This document shows, in pieces, positions 1-7,370 of a stretch of DNA of 19,776 bases. The notes beneath the pieces are model-generated. The model was given only the letters and a program-made list of their open reading frames with translations, was not told where the DNA came from and made no database searches. Every line of letters starts with the position of its first letter. The first letter of the stretch is position 1. The position numbers and the translations under genes are program-made. The stretch comes from an uncultured Austwickia sp. (GTDB taxonomy: Bacteria > Actinomycetota > Actinomycetes > Actinomycetales > Dermatophilaceae): NCBI GenBank assembly GCA_934678955.1, contig CAKUSI010000035.1, positions 1 to 19,776 of the forward strand, in the 5' to 3' direction.

Positions 1-660
1 AACGCCGGTCCTGATCAGAGCTACTCGGACTTCAGATCATCCACGGGGAGGTGCGCTCCTTCACGTCACCCCGCCGAGGACCATCCACAGGTTCTGATCA
101 TTGCTCGAAGGCCCGTGTGGGTCGGTCGACAACCGTTGAAGTCCCTTGTCGCTCAGCGCGCAGAAGGTACTCCTCAGCATGAGCCCTTGCCACCCCTCAG
201 AGGCACGATTCTGGGGATGGTGGGTCTCAAAGTGGGGTACGACACGACGCGCACCCAGTGCAGCCGGGGCGTCTGTCGACGGGTCGCGAGACGTAGCCCA
301 ACAGCACGGCAGCGAGTGCCGATTCGTCACCGTCGAGGTCGCGGCCGCAGCCCCGGTGGACGCTCATGGTCCACCGGGCTGACTCAACGGGCAACCATCG
401 GAGTAGGAAACCACCTCCGCAGTTCCCCCCACTGCGACCCCCATATCCCCTTGTGGCCACGCTCAACCGATACCGTCTTGAGCATCCCTGCTTGTCACCC
501 CAATGTGGCGCTCCTGCAGAGTTGGTCGGTACCAAAGTCGGTACCCAGGTGCGGTGCGGGCACTCGGGCCCGTTGGGCTCCCAAGTCGGCCGCGACGCCG
601 CGGCCGACGCCATCCTGATCGGGCCAACGGATGCGTGGGCACACACAGTGTCCGGCCCGC
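1..660. other. No supportable gene
   Basis: Open frames exist on both strands here, but their translations are rich in Arg, Pro, Ser and Cys with no domain-like pattern, as expected of chance frames in GC-rich DNA. No tRNA, rRNA or phage-like feature was recognised. The notable structures are a direct repeat of CGGTACC around 526-544 and a perfect 10-bp inverted repeat at 585-608. The stretch may be an intergenic or decayed boundary of the cluster. Confidence 0.5.
585..608. repeat. Perfect 10-bp inverted repeat with 4-nt loop
   Basis: GTCGGCCGCG and its exact reverse complement are separated by ACGC. No T-tract follows, so this may be a factor-independent terminator of an upstream gene, a protein-binding site, or chance in GC-rich DNA. 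Confidence 0.4.
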
Positions 661-683
661 GGGGGCAGGACTCACCGACGCGT

Positions 684-1014
684 TGGAAGCCGAAGTGCGC
701 AGCCTGCCCGGCCTGATGCGCCACCTCCTCGAAACCGACACATACAGGACGAGGCGCCCCGAACAGCACGAGGACACGACCCAAGAACTCGTGGACGCCC
801 TCGCTCAGCTCAGTACACAGCCAGAGACTTCACAGCCTCGCTGGACGCGGCCTACACCAGCTTGCGCGCTGAGGGCTGCGACCACGAATCTGCTCAACTC
901 CGCTTCTGCCGCCGTGGGCTGCTGTTGGCCGTCACGGTGGATAGGCTCACAGCTGAACGATCAAGGGGGACGTGGTGGCAAGGCGAGCGCGCACGAAGAG
1001 ACAGGCCAGCGTGA
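684..1014 (+). pseudogene. Possible frameshifted coding remnant
   Basis: From about 684 one frame reads as plausible helical protein (ALEAEVRSLPGLMRHLLET, then ELVDALAQL). Near 800-825 it turns into low-complexity sequence. A second frame takes over with ARDFTASLDAAYTSLRAEG and CRRGLLLAVTVDRLTAER, ends at 1014, and overlaps the start of the next gene. This looks like one short gene broken by an indel near 810. The family is not recognised. The call rests only on amino-acid texture, so confidence is low; chance open frames are the alternative. Confidence 0.3.
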
Positions 1015-2579
1015 TCGCGCCAGTCGAGGCCTCCGCAGAGCTCGTTGCCGACCAGTTGGCTGTCGGGCTCCTGGCGCAGCGGATCCTGGACCCGCAGCGC
1101 GAGAGGTCGTTGGTCCTCGTCACTACGGACGCCGGTCAGCAGCAACCGTACGTGCCGGTGGCGGAGCTGGTTGCCCGCACGGGGGGTCGGGCCGACGCTG
1201 TGGTGGTGCCCCACCACCTGACGAGCATCCTCAGCGAGCGGCTCAGCCGCTCGCTGAGCGCCTTCAAGGGTGCCTGCCGGGTCTATCCCCCTGGGGACGG
1301 CTGGACCAAGGACCCGCAGTTGTCGCCCCTTCGCCTCGGGGATACCCCAGAACGTAGGGCAAGGCTGCTGGACCTATTGGTGGGCGACGTGGACGCCATG
1401 GCCTCGAGTCCGCTCCCGGCGCAGCTGGGAGGGCGCGCACCCGCTGGGATCACGCTGGCGACGCCGATGAGCGTCACCGGCTCGGGCATCTCGGGGGCCT
1501 TCCGGTTGAGGACTTCGGCCGATGCGGAGGACTTGGCGCACTACCTGCTGGATTCGGAGCGTCCACGCCCCGTGGTGGTGGTGACCTCGGCCGCCGGGCA
1601 GCCCGCGCCGTACGTGGCGATGGACGAGCTCGCCGAGAACCTACGGGGGCTGGCCGACCTGTGCGAGATGCCGACGGGACCGCTCAGTTGGGCGTTCACC
1701 CGGGCGATGCCGGAATTGTGCGACGTCTACGGTGGCGCCGCCAGGGTGTACCCGCCGGGCAGCGAATGGATCCGGAACCCGTATGCTGCTCCGCTCCGGT
1801 TCGTCTACGGGCCTCAGGACGGGCCGGCGGCGGTGGCACAGCTCACGACCGACGCGATGCGGGCCATCCGGGCCGGTGGGTCTTTCGGCGCTCCCGTCCA
1901 GGGGGCGGTGGCCGTGCAGGGAGAGTTGCTGGGCGTGACCGCTGGCCGCGGGTTGGTCCAACTCACGCGCGGGGCCTCCGGGATGGGATCGGTGTGGACC
2001 AACCTGGTCGCCCCGGGCGTGGACGAGGCCCGCGTCCTGAGTCGGGGGATGATCGTCCACGGAACCCTGGACACCGACAGTCGCCGGATCGATGTCTCAC
2101 CGATGCTGGTACCGGCCAAGGACGCCTTGGCGGACTACCAGGTGGGCAGCACCGTCCTGGCGGTGGCCAGATCGGTGGAGCGATCGCTGTGTGTGGTCGA
2201 GTTGCTTCCCGACTTCCCGGTCAGCATCGGAGCGGACGGCGTGGTCATGACCTCCCGGCAGGTGGACCTGCGCACCCTTGTCAGCGAAGGTGAAGTGCTG
2301 GTGACCCGGGTGCTGGCCCGGGGCGAATCCCCCGAGGACTGGCAGCTGTCGCTGGTTGAGGTCAGCGCGGACGATGTTCCGCTCAGGGCGCCCTCCATCC
2401 TGAACGGGGGGCCCTCATGGCTCGTGTCGCCAGTCGAGGATGACGACGCACTGGTGAGCGTCATCGCCCAGGCACCCGCCGTGGCGGTTGCACCGGCAGT
2501 GGCCCCCCACCACCCCGGAAGGCGCCGACACCAACCCCGCCACCCGCTGAGGGCGCTCACACGGACACCCAGGCTCTAG
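972..2579 (+). CDS. Uncharacterised protein: two RVYPPG repeats plus S1/OB-like domain
   Basis: The function is not recognised. The first 300 or so residues contain an internal duplication: each copy has a predicted beta strand followed by a QPYV motif, and later an (A/C)RVYPPGxxW motif (near residues 103 and 258) followed by P(L)R. Residues of about 385-480 read like an S1/OB-fold nucleic-acid-binding domain (VGSTVLAVARSVERS, then EGEVLVTRVLARGE and WQLSLVEV). The start is GTG at 972 or 975 after an AAGGGGGA ribosome binding site. The last 25 or so residues of this frame (HHPGRRRHQPRHPLRALTR) look like out-of-frame translation, while the frame shifted by -1 continues as a Pro-rich linker and coiled coil into the next entry. 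The likely protein is therefore about 735 residues. The OB fold suggests an RNA or DNA role, by inference only. Confidence 0.75.
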   Translation: MVARRARTKRQASVIAPVEASAELVADQLAVGLLAQRILDPQRERSLVLVTTDAGQQQPYVPVAELVARTGGRADAVVVPHHLTSILSERLSRSLSAFKGACRVYPPGDGWTKDPQLSPLRLGDTPERRARLLDLLVGDVDAMASSPLPAQLGGRAPAGITLATPMSVTGSGISGAFRLRTSADAEDLAHYLLDSERPRPVVVVTSAAGQPAPYVAMDELAENLRGLADLCEMPTGPLSWAFTRAMPELCDVYGGAARVYPPGSEWIRNPYAAPLRFVYGPQDGPAAVAQLTTDAMRAIRAGGSFGAPVQGAVAVQGELLGVTAGRGLVQLTRGASGMGSVWTNLVAPGVDEARVLSRGMIVHGTLDTDSRRIDVSPMLVPAKDALADYQVGSTVLAVARSVERSLCVVELLPDFPVSIGADGVVMTSRQVDLRTLVSEGEVLVTRVLARGESPEDWQLSLVEVSADDVPLRAPSILNGGPSWLVSPVEDDDALVSVIAQAPAVAVAPAVAPHHPGRRRHQPRHPLRALTRTPRL

Positions 2580-2680
2580 CGTCGCTGACGATCGAGCGGG
2601 ACGCCCTCCTGCAGGAACTCCAGCGCGAGCGGGATGCCGCCGAGCGGGCCCGCAAGGAGCTGGAGGCGCTGCGCACAGCG

Positions 2681-3178
2681 GTGCGCCAACAGACCCGCCA
2701 GAGCGAGAGGCTCCAGGCACGCCTCACCCGGACCGAAGGCGAACTGGGACGCTCGATCAACGACGCGGCCCTTTTCAGCGACCCGATCAGGCAGTTGATC
2801 TTCGAGGTGGAGCTGGCGTGGGCACGGCGCGTGCCCGCCGAACAGAAGGACAGCCTGCCCCTGACGCCCTGGACCGTGGGTCAGGACTTCTTCCCCTCGT
2901 GGGACCAGGTGGAAGGAGTGGCGCGGTCGAAGGTCGTGGACGTCATCGTCGAGGTCCTCACCGGGCGCGTCTACGACCTCGTCGGCCTGGAGGCCCACCA
3001 ACTGCGCTCAGGAGCTGGCGGCGACGACCCGCCGCGCGTGCGTGAGGACGGCGCCACCTGCTGGCGCGTGTCGCTGCAGGTCAAGACCCCCTCAGCTCGG
3101 CGGCTGCACTACTGGCTCCTCAACAACGGCGCCATCGAACTCTCCAGCATCAGGCTCCACGACGACATGCGCCCCTGA
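2681..3178 (+). CDS. Frame-shifted C-terminal part: coiled coil plus conserved-looking end domain
   Basis: GTG at 2681 is the first usual start codon in this frame, but the frame is open from about 2443. Its sequence from 2504 onward (PTPTPPPAEG, then TIERDALLQELQRERD) is clearly protein-like, so the part before 2681 is probably translated too. No convincing ribosome binding site precedes 2681. The product has a long Glu/Arg-rich coiled coil continuing to about residue 28 of this ORF. A compact C-terminal domain follows, with DGATCWRVSLQ, RRLHYW and IELSSIRLHDDM motifs. It most likely forms the C-terminal third of the preceding protein, joined by programmed -1 frameshifting, or split by a mutation or sequencing error at the C6 run 2503-2508. 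A separate gene is less likely. Family unknown. Confidence 0.6.
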   Translation: MRQQTRQSERLQARLTRTEGELGRSINDAALFSDPIRQLIFEVELAWARRVPAEQKDSLPLTPWTVGQDFFPSWDQVEGVARSKVVDVIVEVLTGRVYDLVGLEAHQLRSGAGGDDPPRVREDGATCWRVSLQVKTPSARRLHYWLLNNGAIELSSIRLHDDMRP

Positions 3179-3213
3179 CGGGCCCCGGCCCCAGCCACAC
3201 CGGCGGGGGCCCG
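3179..3213 (+). terminator. GC-rich hairpin after the split gene
   Basis: CGGGCCCC at 3179-3186 can pair with GGGGCCCG at 3206-3213 across a 19-nt loop, directly after the stop codon at 3176-3178. There is no U-tract. It is a weak terminator candidate placed before the promoter-like element at 3261. Confidence 0.35.
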
Positions 3214-3260
3214 GGAGGCGGCGGTGGGCAGAGTCAGGTCAGCACCGCTCGAACACCTCC

Positions 3261-3275
3261 CGGACACGGTTTGCA
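3261..3275 (+). promoter_or_regulatory. Cluster promoter-like element, copy 1
   Basis: CGGACACGGTTTGCA matches 14 of 15 positions of the element found exactly at 5898, 17301 and 19726. It lies 37 nt before the ATG at 3313, the same spacing as the copy at 17301. GG and GC are separated by 9 nt, one less than a sigma54 -24/-12 promoter. An operator for a DNA-binding regulator is the alternative. Confidence 0.75.
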
Positions 3276-3312
3276 TTCCTTCAGCGCAATGCCGAACGAA
3301 GGAGAGAGAGCC

Positions 3313-3792
3313 ATGTGCACCGTCGAGTCCTGCACCACCCGCTACCGCTTCGTCATGGAAGAGCTGCTGGGCATGCCCTGCCGTGTCACCACGGACGAGC
3401 GGACCCACCGGTTGATCTTTGAGCTCGGATCGCTGTGGTGCACCATCCCCATCCGCGCCCCGTACGACCCGGAACTCGCCGTCGTCGAATGCTGTCTGCC
3501 GCACCCGCCCGGGCTGGACGCAGGCGCCCTCATCCGTTGCGCCCACCGCGTGACGGAGCGGGTGCTGCTGTGTCAGGTCGTCGTCCGCGATGACCACGTG
3601 GTCCTGCGCACCGCCAGTGTCGCGGCCGCGGCCGACCTCCTTCCCTCGGAGGCTCAGCTCGCGGCGGTTCTCCCTCGCCTCCGGGGCGCACTCCAGACGG
3701 CTCTGACCGCCTGGCACGAAGAGACGTCGTTCGAGCAGGTTCTCGCCGGCTCGGAGGACACCCCGATCTCCGACGACACCGAAGGGAGGTGA
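3313..3792 (+). CDS. Small protein, possibly YbjN/type-III-chaperone-like fold
   Basis: This encodes a 159-residue soluble protein. The ATG at 3313 is chosen because GAAGGAGAGAG sits directly before it; earlier in-frame starts lie inside or next to the promoter-like element. The order of segments recalls YbjN-like proteins: an N-terminal helix, a strand ending in SLWCTIPIRA, a helix (DAGALIRCAHRVTERVLL), paired strands (CQVVVRDDHVVLRTAS), then long C-terminal helices ending in an acidic tail. That fold often serves as a chaperone or adaptor, but the assignment is from pattern only. Cysteines occur near both the N-terminus (CTVESC) and the middle (ECC). It is the first gene of a unit led by element copy 1, with the small Cys-rich gene 5 nt downstream. 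Confidence 0.7.
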   Translation: MCTVESCTTRYRFVMEELLGMPCRVTTDERTHRLIFELGSLWCTIPIRAPYDPELAVVECCLPHPPGLDAGALIRCAHRVTERVLLCQVVVRDDHVVLRTASVAAAADLLPSEAQLAAVLPRLRGALQTALTAWHEETSFEQVLAGSEDTPISDDTEGR

Positions 3793-3797
3793 GACCC

Positions 3798-3938
3798 ATG
3801 ACTCCTCCTCGCTGCGTCGTGTGTGGTGGCAGCGGAGTGTGCCCCAGCTGCAAGGGCCGGGTGACGACCCGCTGCGTCTGCTCGGGCGGACGCTGCATGC
3901 GTTGCCATGGCAAGGGCATCGACCCCTCCAACCGCTGA
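3798..3938 (+). CDS. 46-residue Cys-rich zinc-knuckle-like protein
   Basis: This short ORF has a strong ribosome binding site (GGGAGGTGAG) overlapping the stop of the preceding gene. Its cysteine pattern is C-x2-C-x5-C-x2-C-x7-C-x-C-x4-C-x2-C, eight Cys in 46 residues. The CxxCGGSG and CHGKG pieces recall DnaJ-type zinc-finger repeats. It probably binds two zinc ions. The spacing is nearly shared with the protein at 7200-7370, so the two are probably paralogues. An RNA, DNA or protein-binding adaptor role is possible; nothing in the sequence decides which. Confidence 0.75.
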   Translation: MTPPRCVVCGGSGVCPSCKGRVTTRCVCSGGRCMRCHGKGIDPSNR

Positions 3939-3972
3939 CCCACAGCGCCGCCCCGAACGGGGCCACCACCAT

Positions 3973-4005
3973 CGAAGGGCGTCCGGCAAGACCGGACGCC
4001 CTTCG
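3973..4005 (+). terminator. Perfect 14-bp hairpin
   Basis: CGAAGGGCGTCCGG and its exact complement CCGGACGCCCTTCG are separated by a 5-nt loop (CAAGA). It lies between the Cys-rich gene and the next gene. No T-tract follows, which is common for terminators in high-GC actinobacteria; partial read-through or mRNA stabilisation is also possible. Confidence 0.7.
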
Positions 4006-4061
4006 TGCGTCCCGCATCACCACCATCGTCACACCCGATCCTCACACGAAGGGGCACCACC

Positions 4062-4685
4062 ATGTCCGAATCCCCCCTCCAGTCGATCCGCTACGACGCC
4101 CACGGCGTCCCGCACCCCCCGGAGTGCCTGACCCGCCGTGAGAGGTTCGCCCTCCTGTGGGCCGGCCTGCGCGACCGCACGCACTACCGCCGGATGGACC
4201 CCACCGACCACACCGAGCTGACGCTCCGGCTCGTCACCCAGTGCCAGGCCGGCGTCACGGCGGTCCACCAATGGCAGACGAGGCGGCACCTGGAACTCAC
4301 GCAAGAGCTGCGCGGCCTGCAGGCGACGCTCCAGGCCCAGCCCCCCACGCGCCTGCAGCAGCGCCTCCGCTCCGAACTGGCGACATTGGACGCCGGAGGC
4401 CGCGTCTCTTGGGCGCAGGACAACCGACGCGCCGCCGCGGTCGCCGCGCAGGCGTCCCGACTCGCCGCCGCCCAGGGGGAGGCGACGGTCAGGCTCGCCC
4501 ACATCGAGTCCGAGCTGGCGCACCTGCCTCGCATCGCTGAGGAAGCCCGCGGGCGATGGGCCGCCGACCTGCACGAACGGATCATGATCTACGCCCGTTT
4601 CCGCAGCTCCCGCATCGCCCCCGCCCAGCTGATCGAAGCCCTGGCACCCGCCTCCCTCGTCATCCCCGCCCCCAACTACGCCTGA
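4062..4685 (+). CDS. Coiled-coil protein of unknown function
   Basis: This encodes a 207-residue, mostly helical protein. ATG 4062 follows AAGGGG with 7 nt of spacing. Residues of about 65-175 are rich in Gln, Arg, Glu, Ala and Leu in heptad-like order (ELTQELRGLQATLQAQ, RLQQRLRSELATLDA), predicting one or two long coiled coils. The N-terminal 50 residues carry LTRRERFALLWAGLRDR; the C-terminus is neutral and hydrophobic (PASLVIPAPNYA). No membrane segment or signal peptide is evident. It lies between a hairpin terminator and the OmpA-domain lipoprotein 27 nt downstream. It may pair with that lipoprotein or with the coiled-coil membrane protein at 5976. No family is recognised. Confidence 0.8.
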   Translation: MSESPLQSIRYDAHGVPHPPECLTRRERFALLWAGLRDRTHYRRMDPTDHTELTLRLVTQCQAGVTAVHQWQTRRHLELTQELRGLQATLQAQPPTRLQQRLRSELATLDAGGRVSWAQDNRRAAAVAAQASRLAAAQGEATVRLAHIESELAHLPRIAEEARGRWAADLHERIMIYARFRSSRIAPAQLIEALAPASLVIPAPNYA

Positions 4686-4712
4686 CGAACTCCCTACAGA
4701 AAGGTCCCTGAC

Positions 4713-5897
4713 ATGTTCGGAAACCACCGGCGCACCCTGCTCGCCCTCGCGATGGCAGCACTCGTGCTCCTGGCCGGCAGCCTCACCGCCTGCACGCAGC
4801 CCGGGACGTCATCCACCACGTGCGGCAACATCGACGCCACGGGCGTGACGAGCATCGCCGTCATCCAGGGCAACCGGCAGAACACGTTGACGACACCCCC
4901 CGCCCAGGTGCTGTGCTTCGTGGAGCGGCAGCCGCAGGCCGCCCTGCACGGGGTGATCATCATCCCGGACGGCATCGGCCACCGCGTCGCATGGGAAGGG
5001 CGTTGGACGCCCGATCCCGAGCATCCCAAGTCGGAGAAGCTCGCGCTCGGCGAGTTCCAGCGCGGATTCGCCGACGCCTTGGCCGCCCCGGCCACCCAGC
5101 CCGAGGCCAACCAACTTGAGGCGGTGGTGGCCGCAGCCAAGGCACTCCGCTCCGACACCGGCCGTCGCCTGCTCGTCATCAACGACAGCCTCGTCCAGAC
5201 GACGGGACGCCTGCCGCTGCAGAACGGCTACCTGTACGCCGACACGGCGGCGGTCACCGACGAGCTCCGCGGGTTCCTGGACCAAACCTCCGTCGACCTG
5301 ACCGGAGTCGAGGTCGTCTTGATGGCCTCCGGCACGGCGGCCGGCACCCAAGGTGAACTCGACACCGAGACCCAGGCCAAGCTGGTCGGCCTGTGGACGG
5401 CGGTGCTGGCCTCTCGGGGTGCCACCGTCACCGAGTACACAGGACGCCACTTCGAGCCTGTTGCCGCCCGTGACCTGCCCGAGGTCAGCGCCGTCGTGTT
5501 CAAGGCGCCCGAGCCGCCGTCCATCCCCTGCGCGGCGCGGCTGGGCGAGGAAAAGGTCGGCTTCGTGCCCGACTCCACCGCCTTCATCGACCCGGCGGCG
5601 GCGCGGGACACGATCACGAGAGTTGCCGGCGAACTCGCCGCCTGTCGGGGTGAACTCTCGGTCATCGGGACGACCGCATCAGGCGGCGACGCGGCCTACC
5701 GCAAGCGACTGTCGCAGGGCCGGGCGGAGGCCGTCCGGACCCTGCTGGCCGAGGTGACCGGACGGCCAGCCGACACCATCCCCGCCATCGGGGTCGGGAT
5801 GGACTCCGAGTACTACATCCACGACCGCCGTCCCGACGGGAGCATGGACGCCGTCACCTCCCAGCTGAACAGGTCGGTCATCGTCCTCGTCCGGTGA
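4713..5897 (+). CDS. Lipoprotein with C-terminal OmpA-like domain
   Basis: This encodes a 394-residue exported lipoprotein. The start has Arg residues, a hydrophobic stretch and a lipobox LTAC with C27 as the expected lipidated cysteine. Residues of about 70-230 alternate strands and helices (HGVIIIPDG, GRRLLVINDS, GVEVVLMASG), possibly a Rossmann or von Willebrand A-like fold. Residues of about 276-394 look like an OmpA/MotB domain: FVPDSTAFID, LSVIGTTAS, LSQGRAEAVRTLL, then a closing LNRSVIVLV. Such domains usually bind peptidoglycan, so the protein probably sits outside the membrane anchored to both lipid and wall. The ribosome binding site is AGAAAGG at 4698. The promoter-like element at 5898 begins at the base after its stop codon. 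Confidence 0.85.
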   Translation: MFGNHRRTLLALAMAALVLLAGSLTACTQPGTSSTTCGNIDATGVTSIAVIQGNRQNTLTTPPAQVLCFVERQPQAALHGVIIIPDGIGHRVAWEGRWTPDPEHPKSEKLALGEFQRGFADALAAPATQPEANQLEAVVAAAKALRSDTGRRLLVINDSLVQTTGRLPLQNGYLYADTAAVTDELRGFLDQTSVDLTGVEVVLMASGTAAGTQGELDTETQAKLVGLWTAVLASRGATVTEYTGRHFEPVAARDLPEVSAVVFKAPEPPSIPCAARLGEEKVGFVPDSTAFIDPAAARDTITRVAGELAACRGELSVIGTTASGGDAAYRKRLSQGRAEAVRTLLAEVTGRPADTIPAIGVGMDSEYYIHDRRPDGSMDAVTSQLNRSVIVLVR

Positions 5898-5912
5898 CGG
5901 ACGCGGTTTGCA
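5898..5912 (+). promoter_or_regulatory. Cluster promoter-like element, copy 2
   Basis: CGGACGCGGTTTGCA is identical to the copies at 17301 and 19726. It starts immediately after the lipoprotein stop codon and lies 63 nt before the ATG at 5976. The five bases after it, TTCCT, also match copy 1. If the GC pair acts like a sigma54 -12 element, transcription would begin near 5922. Confidence 0.8.
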
Positions 5913-5919
5913 TTCCTCT

Positions 5920-5948
5920 GGCGGTGGGGCCACCTCGGCCCCACCGCC
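5920..5948 (+). terminator. Perfect 12-bp hairpin downstream of element copy 2
   Basis: GGCGGTGGGGCC and GGCCCCACCGCC flank a 5-nt loop (ACCTC). It could terminate transcripts from the lipoprotein operon. It also lies 7 nt downstream of the promoter-like element, so it could be a 5-prime stem-loop of the following mRNA. The sequence cannot separate the two. Confidence 0.6.
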
Positions 5949-5975
5949 GGCACACTTCAGAAGGGGATCACCACC

Positions 5976-7193
5976 ATGACCATCGACGCGCGCCCCTGGG
6001 AGATCAACGGAGCGGAGGGGCCCACCGTGCGACGCGAGCCGACCCTGGCCGACCGCAAGGCGCAGGCCCAGCAGGACGCCGAACGTGACGTCAGCCACCA
6101 CATCGCCGACGCCGACAGCATCATGATCCGCGACGGAAGCATCGTCGGCGAGACCGCCATCGCGCTCCAAACCACCGAGCTCCAGCACGCGGCCGCGCTC
6201 AAGCAACGCCAGGCGCGGGCCACCGATGAGCAGTTCATCCGGAAGGCCCAGGCCGAGGGGGTCGACGGGACGGCCATCGGGGAACTCGAACGCCAGGTGG
6301 CCCAACGCCAGGAACAGCGCCACAAGGTCGCGGCCGAACGCCAACGCTCCGTGGACGTGCTGACCGGGGCGACCCCCGACCCGTGGGGGCGCGTGCTCAC
6401 CGGGGACGTCCCGCAGGCGAAGGGCATCGTCGCGCTGAAGTGGCGTGAGTGGCTACTCGTCGGAGTCATCGGCCTCATCGAGGCCGCCCCCGGCTTCGAG
6501 ACCGCGCGCATGCTGCTCGACTCGTCCAACCCGGTCATCGCCACGGCGCTCTCGCTCATGTTCGCGGTGGTCCTGTTCGGCTTGCCGCTGGCCATCGGCC
6601 TCACCATCCGGGGACCGAAGAGCCCACTGGAGGACAAGACCCGTGCGCAACGACGGCGCCGCATCGGCACCGTGGCACTCCTGACCACCGCATGGCTGGC
6701 AATCATCCTGGCGCTGTCGCTGGCCCGTCGGGACGACGTGAGCGCCGCGATCGATGCCGGCGCACCGACATTCGACCTGATGACCGGCTTCCTGGCGGCA
6801 CTCTTCCTGGCGACGGGCCTGATCATCGCGACGATCCACGCACGCTCGAACCCGCACCAGGAGTCCGTGGCCAGGTACAACAAGACCCTGGCCGGGATCG
6901 ACCGTGACATCGAGAGGCTCAACTCCCGCATCGCACGCAGCGAGGCCCTGGTCGACATGCACCGCATCCAGCTGCAGGCAACCCAGGATGCCTTCCGATA
7001 CCACATCGATGAAGTGCTGCCCGCCCAGGACGAGGAGGTACGGGAGACCTACCGGCGCGAGTTCATCCGGCTGTCCGAGGACGCCCAGGTCACGGACGCG
7101 GCCATGCTGCCGCACCTCCCCCGCGACCCGGCCGTGGGGCCGGTCCCCGAACCGGCCCCCGAGCCCGGCACCTTCGCCGGGACGGAGGATTGA
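5976..7193 (+). CDS. Four-helix membrane protein with flanking coiled coils
   Basis: This encodes a 405-residue protein. ATG 5976 follows AAGGGG at 5961. Residues of about 20-140 are charged and helical (ELQHAAALKQRQARA, ELERQVAQRQEQRHK), a predicted coiled coil. Four hydrophobic segments follow at about 156-175, 185-211, 230-250 and 266-289, then a second coiled coil (GIDRDIERLNSRIARSEALVD) to about residue 345 and a Pro/Glu-rich tail. No signal peptide is evident, and both long ends are probably cytoplasmic. The layout recalls DUF4407-type phage or integrative-element membrane proteins, but that is a loose resemblance. It is the first gene after element copy 2 and sits 6 nt before the second Cys-rich gene. 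It may be the membrane platform of the system. Confidence 0.8.
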   Translation: MTIDARPWEINGAEGPTVRREPTLADRKAQAQQDAERDVSHHIADADSIMIRDGSIVGETAIALQTTELQHAAALKQRQARATDEQFIRKAQAEGVDGTAIGELERQVAQRQEQRHKVAAERQRSVDVLTGATPDPWGRVLTGDVPQAKGIVALKWREWLLVGVIGLIEAAPGFETARMLLDSSNPVIATALSLMFAVVLFGLPLAIGLTIRGPKSPLEDKTRAQRRRRIGTVALLTTAWLAIILALSLARRDDVSAAIDAGAPTFDLMTGFLAALFLATGLIIATIHARSNPHQESVARYNKTLAGIDRDIERLNSRIARSEALVDMHRIQLQATQDAFRYHIDEVLPAQDEEVRETYRREFIRLSEDAQVTDAAMLPHLPRDPAVGPVPEPAPEPGTFAGTED

Positions 7194-7199
7194 GCCACC

Positions 7200-7370
7200 A
7201 TGAGGTTCTGGACGTGGTTCCTCCGGCCCCGCACGGTGGACGCGGGGCTCTGCGCGACCTGCGGCACCGAACTGACCGTTTGCCCAGACTGCCGGGGCGA
7301 CTGGCAGGGCCGGCATTGCCAATGTGGCCTCGGCCACCTGTGCCGGGTGCACGGCCGACACCACCGCTGA
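7200..7370 (+). CDS. 56-residue Cys-rich zinc-knuckle-like protein
   Basis: This short ORF starts 6 nt after the membrane-protein gene, with GGAGG at 7184. Its Cys/His pattern is C-x2-C-x6-C-x2-C-x8-C-x-C-x5-C-x2-H, nearly the same as in the 46-residue protein at 3798. An aromatic N-terminal extension (MRFWTWFLRPR) is added and the last Cys is replaced by His. It probably binds two zinc ions. The amphipathic, tryptophan-rich start might lie on the membrane beside its neighbour. Function unknown. Confidence 0.7.
   Translation: MRFWTWFLRPRTVDAGLCATCGTELTVCPDCRGDWQGRHCQCGLGHLCRVHGRHHR

Noticed and set aside
227..784. 185-codon minus-strand open frame in the first kilobase
   Set aside because: Composition is patchy with many Cys, Arg and Gly, no domain is visible and no convincing ribosome binding site was seen.
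2481..2492. GGCGGTTGCA resembling the shared element
   Set aside because: It is inside a coding region, lacks the third T and the CGGA half, and no gene starts at a suitable distance.
3271..3312. Upstream TTG or ATG starts for the YbjN-like protein
   Set aside because: They fall within or next to the promoter-like element and lack a ribosome binding site, while ATG 3313 has GAAGGAGAG directly before it.
7276..7283. GTTTGCC resembling the shared element
   Set aside because: It lies inside the coding sequence of the second Cys-rich gene, lacks the CGGAC half and ends in C rather than A.
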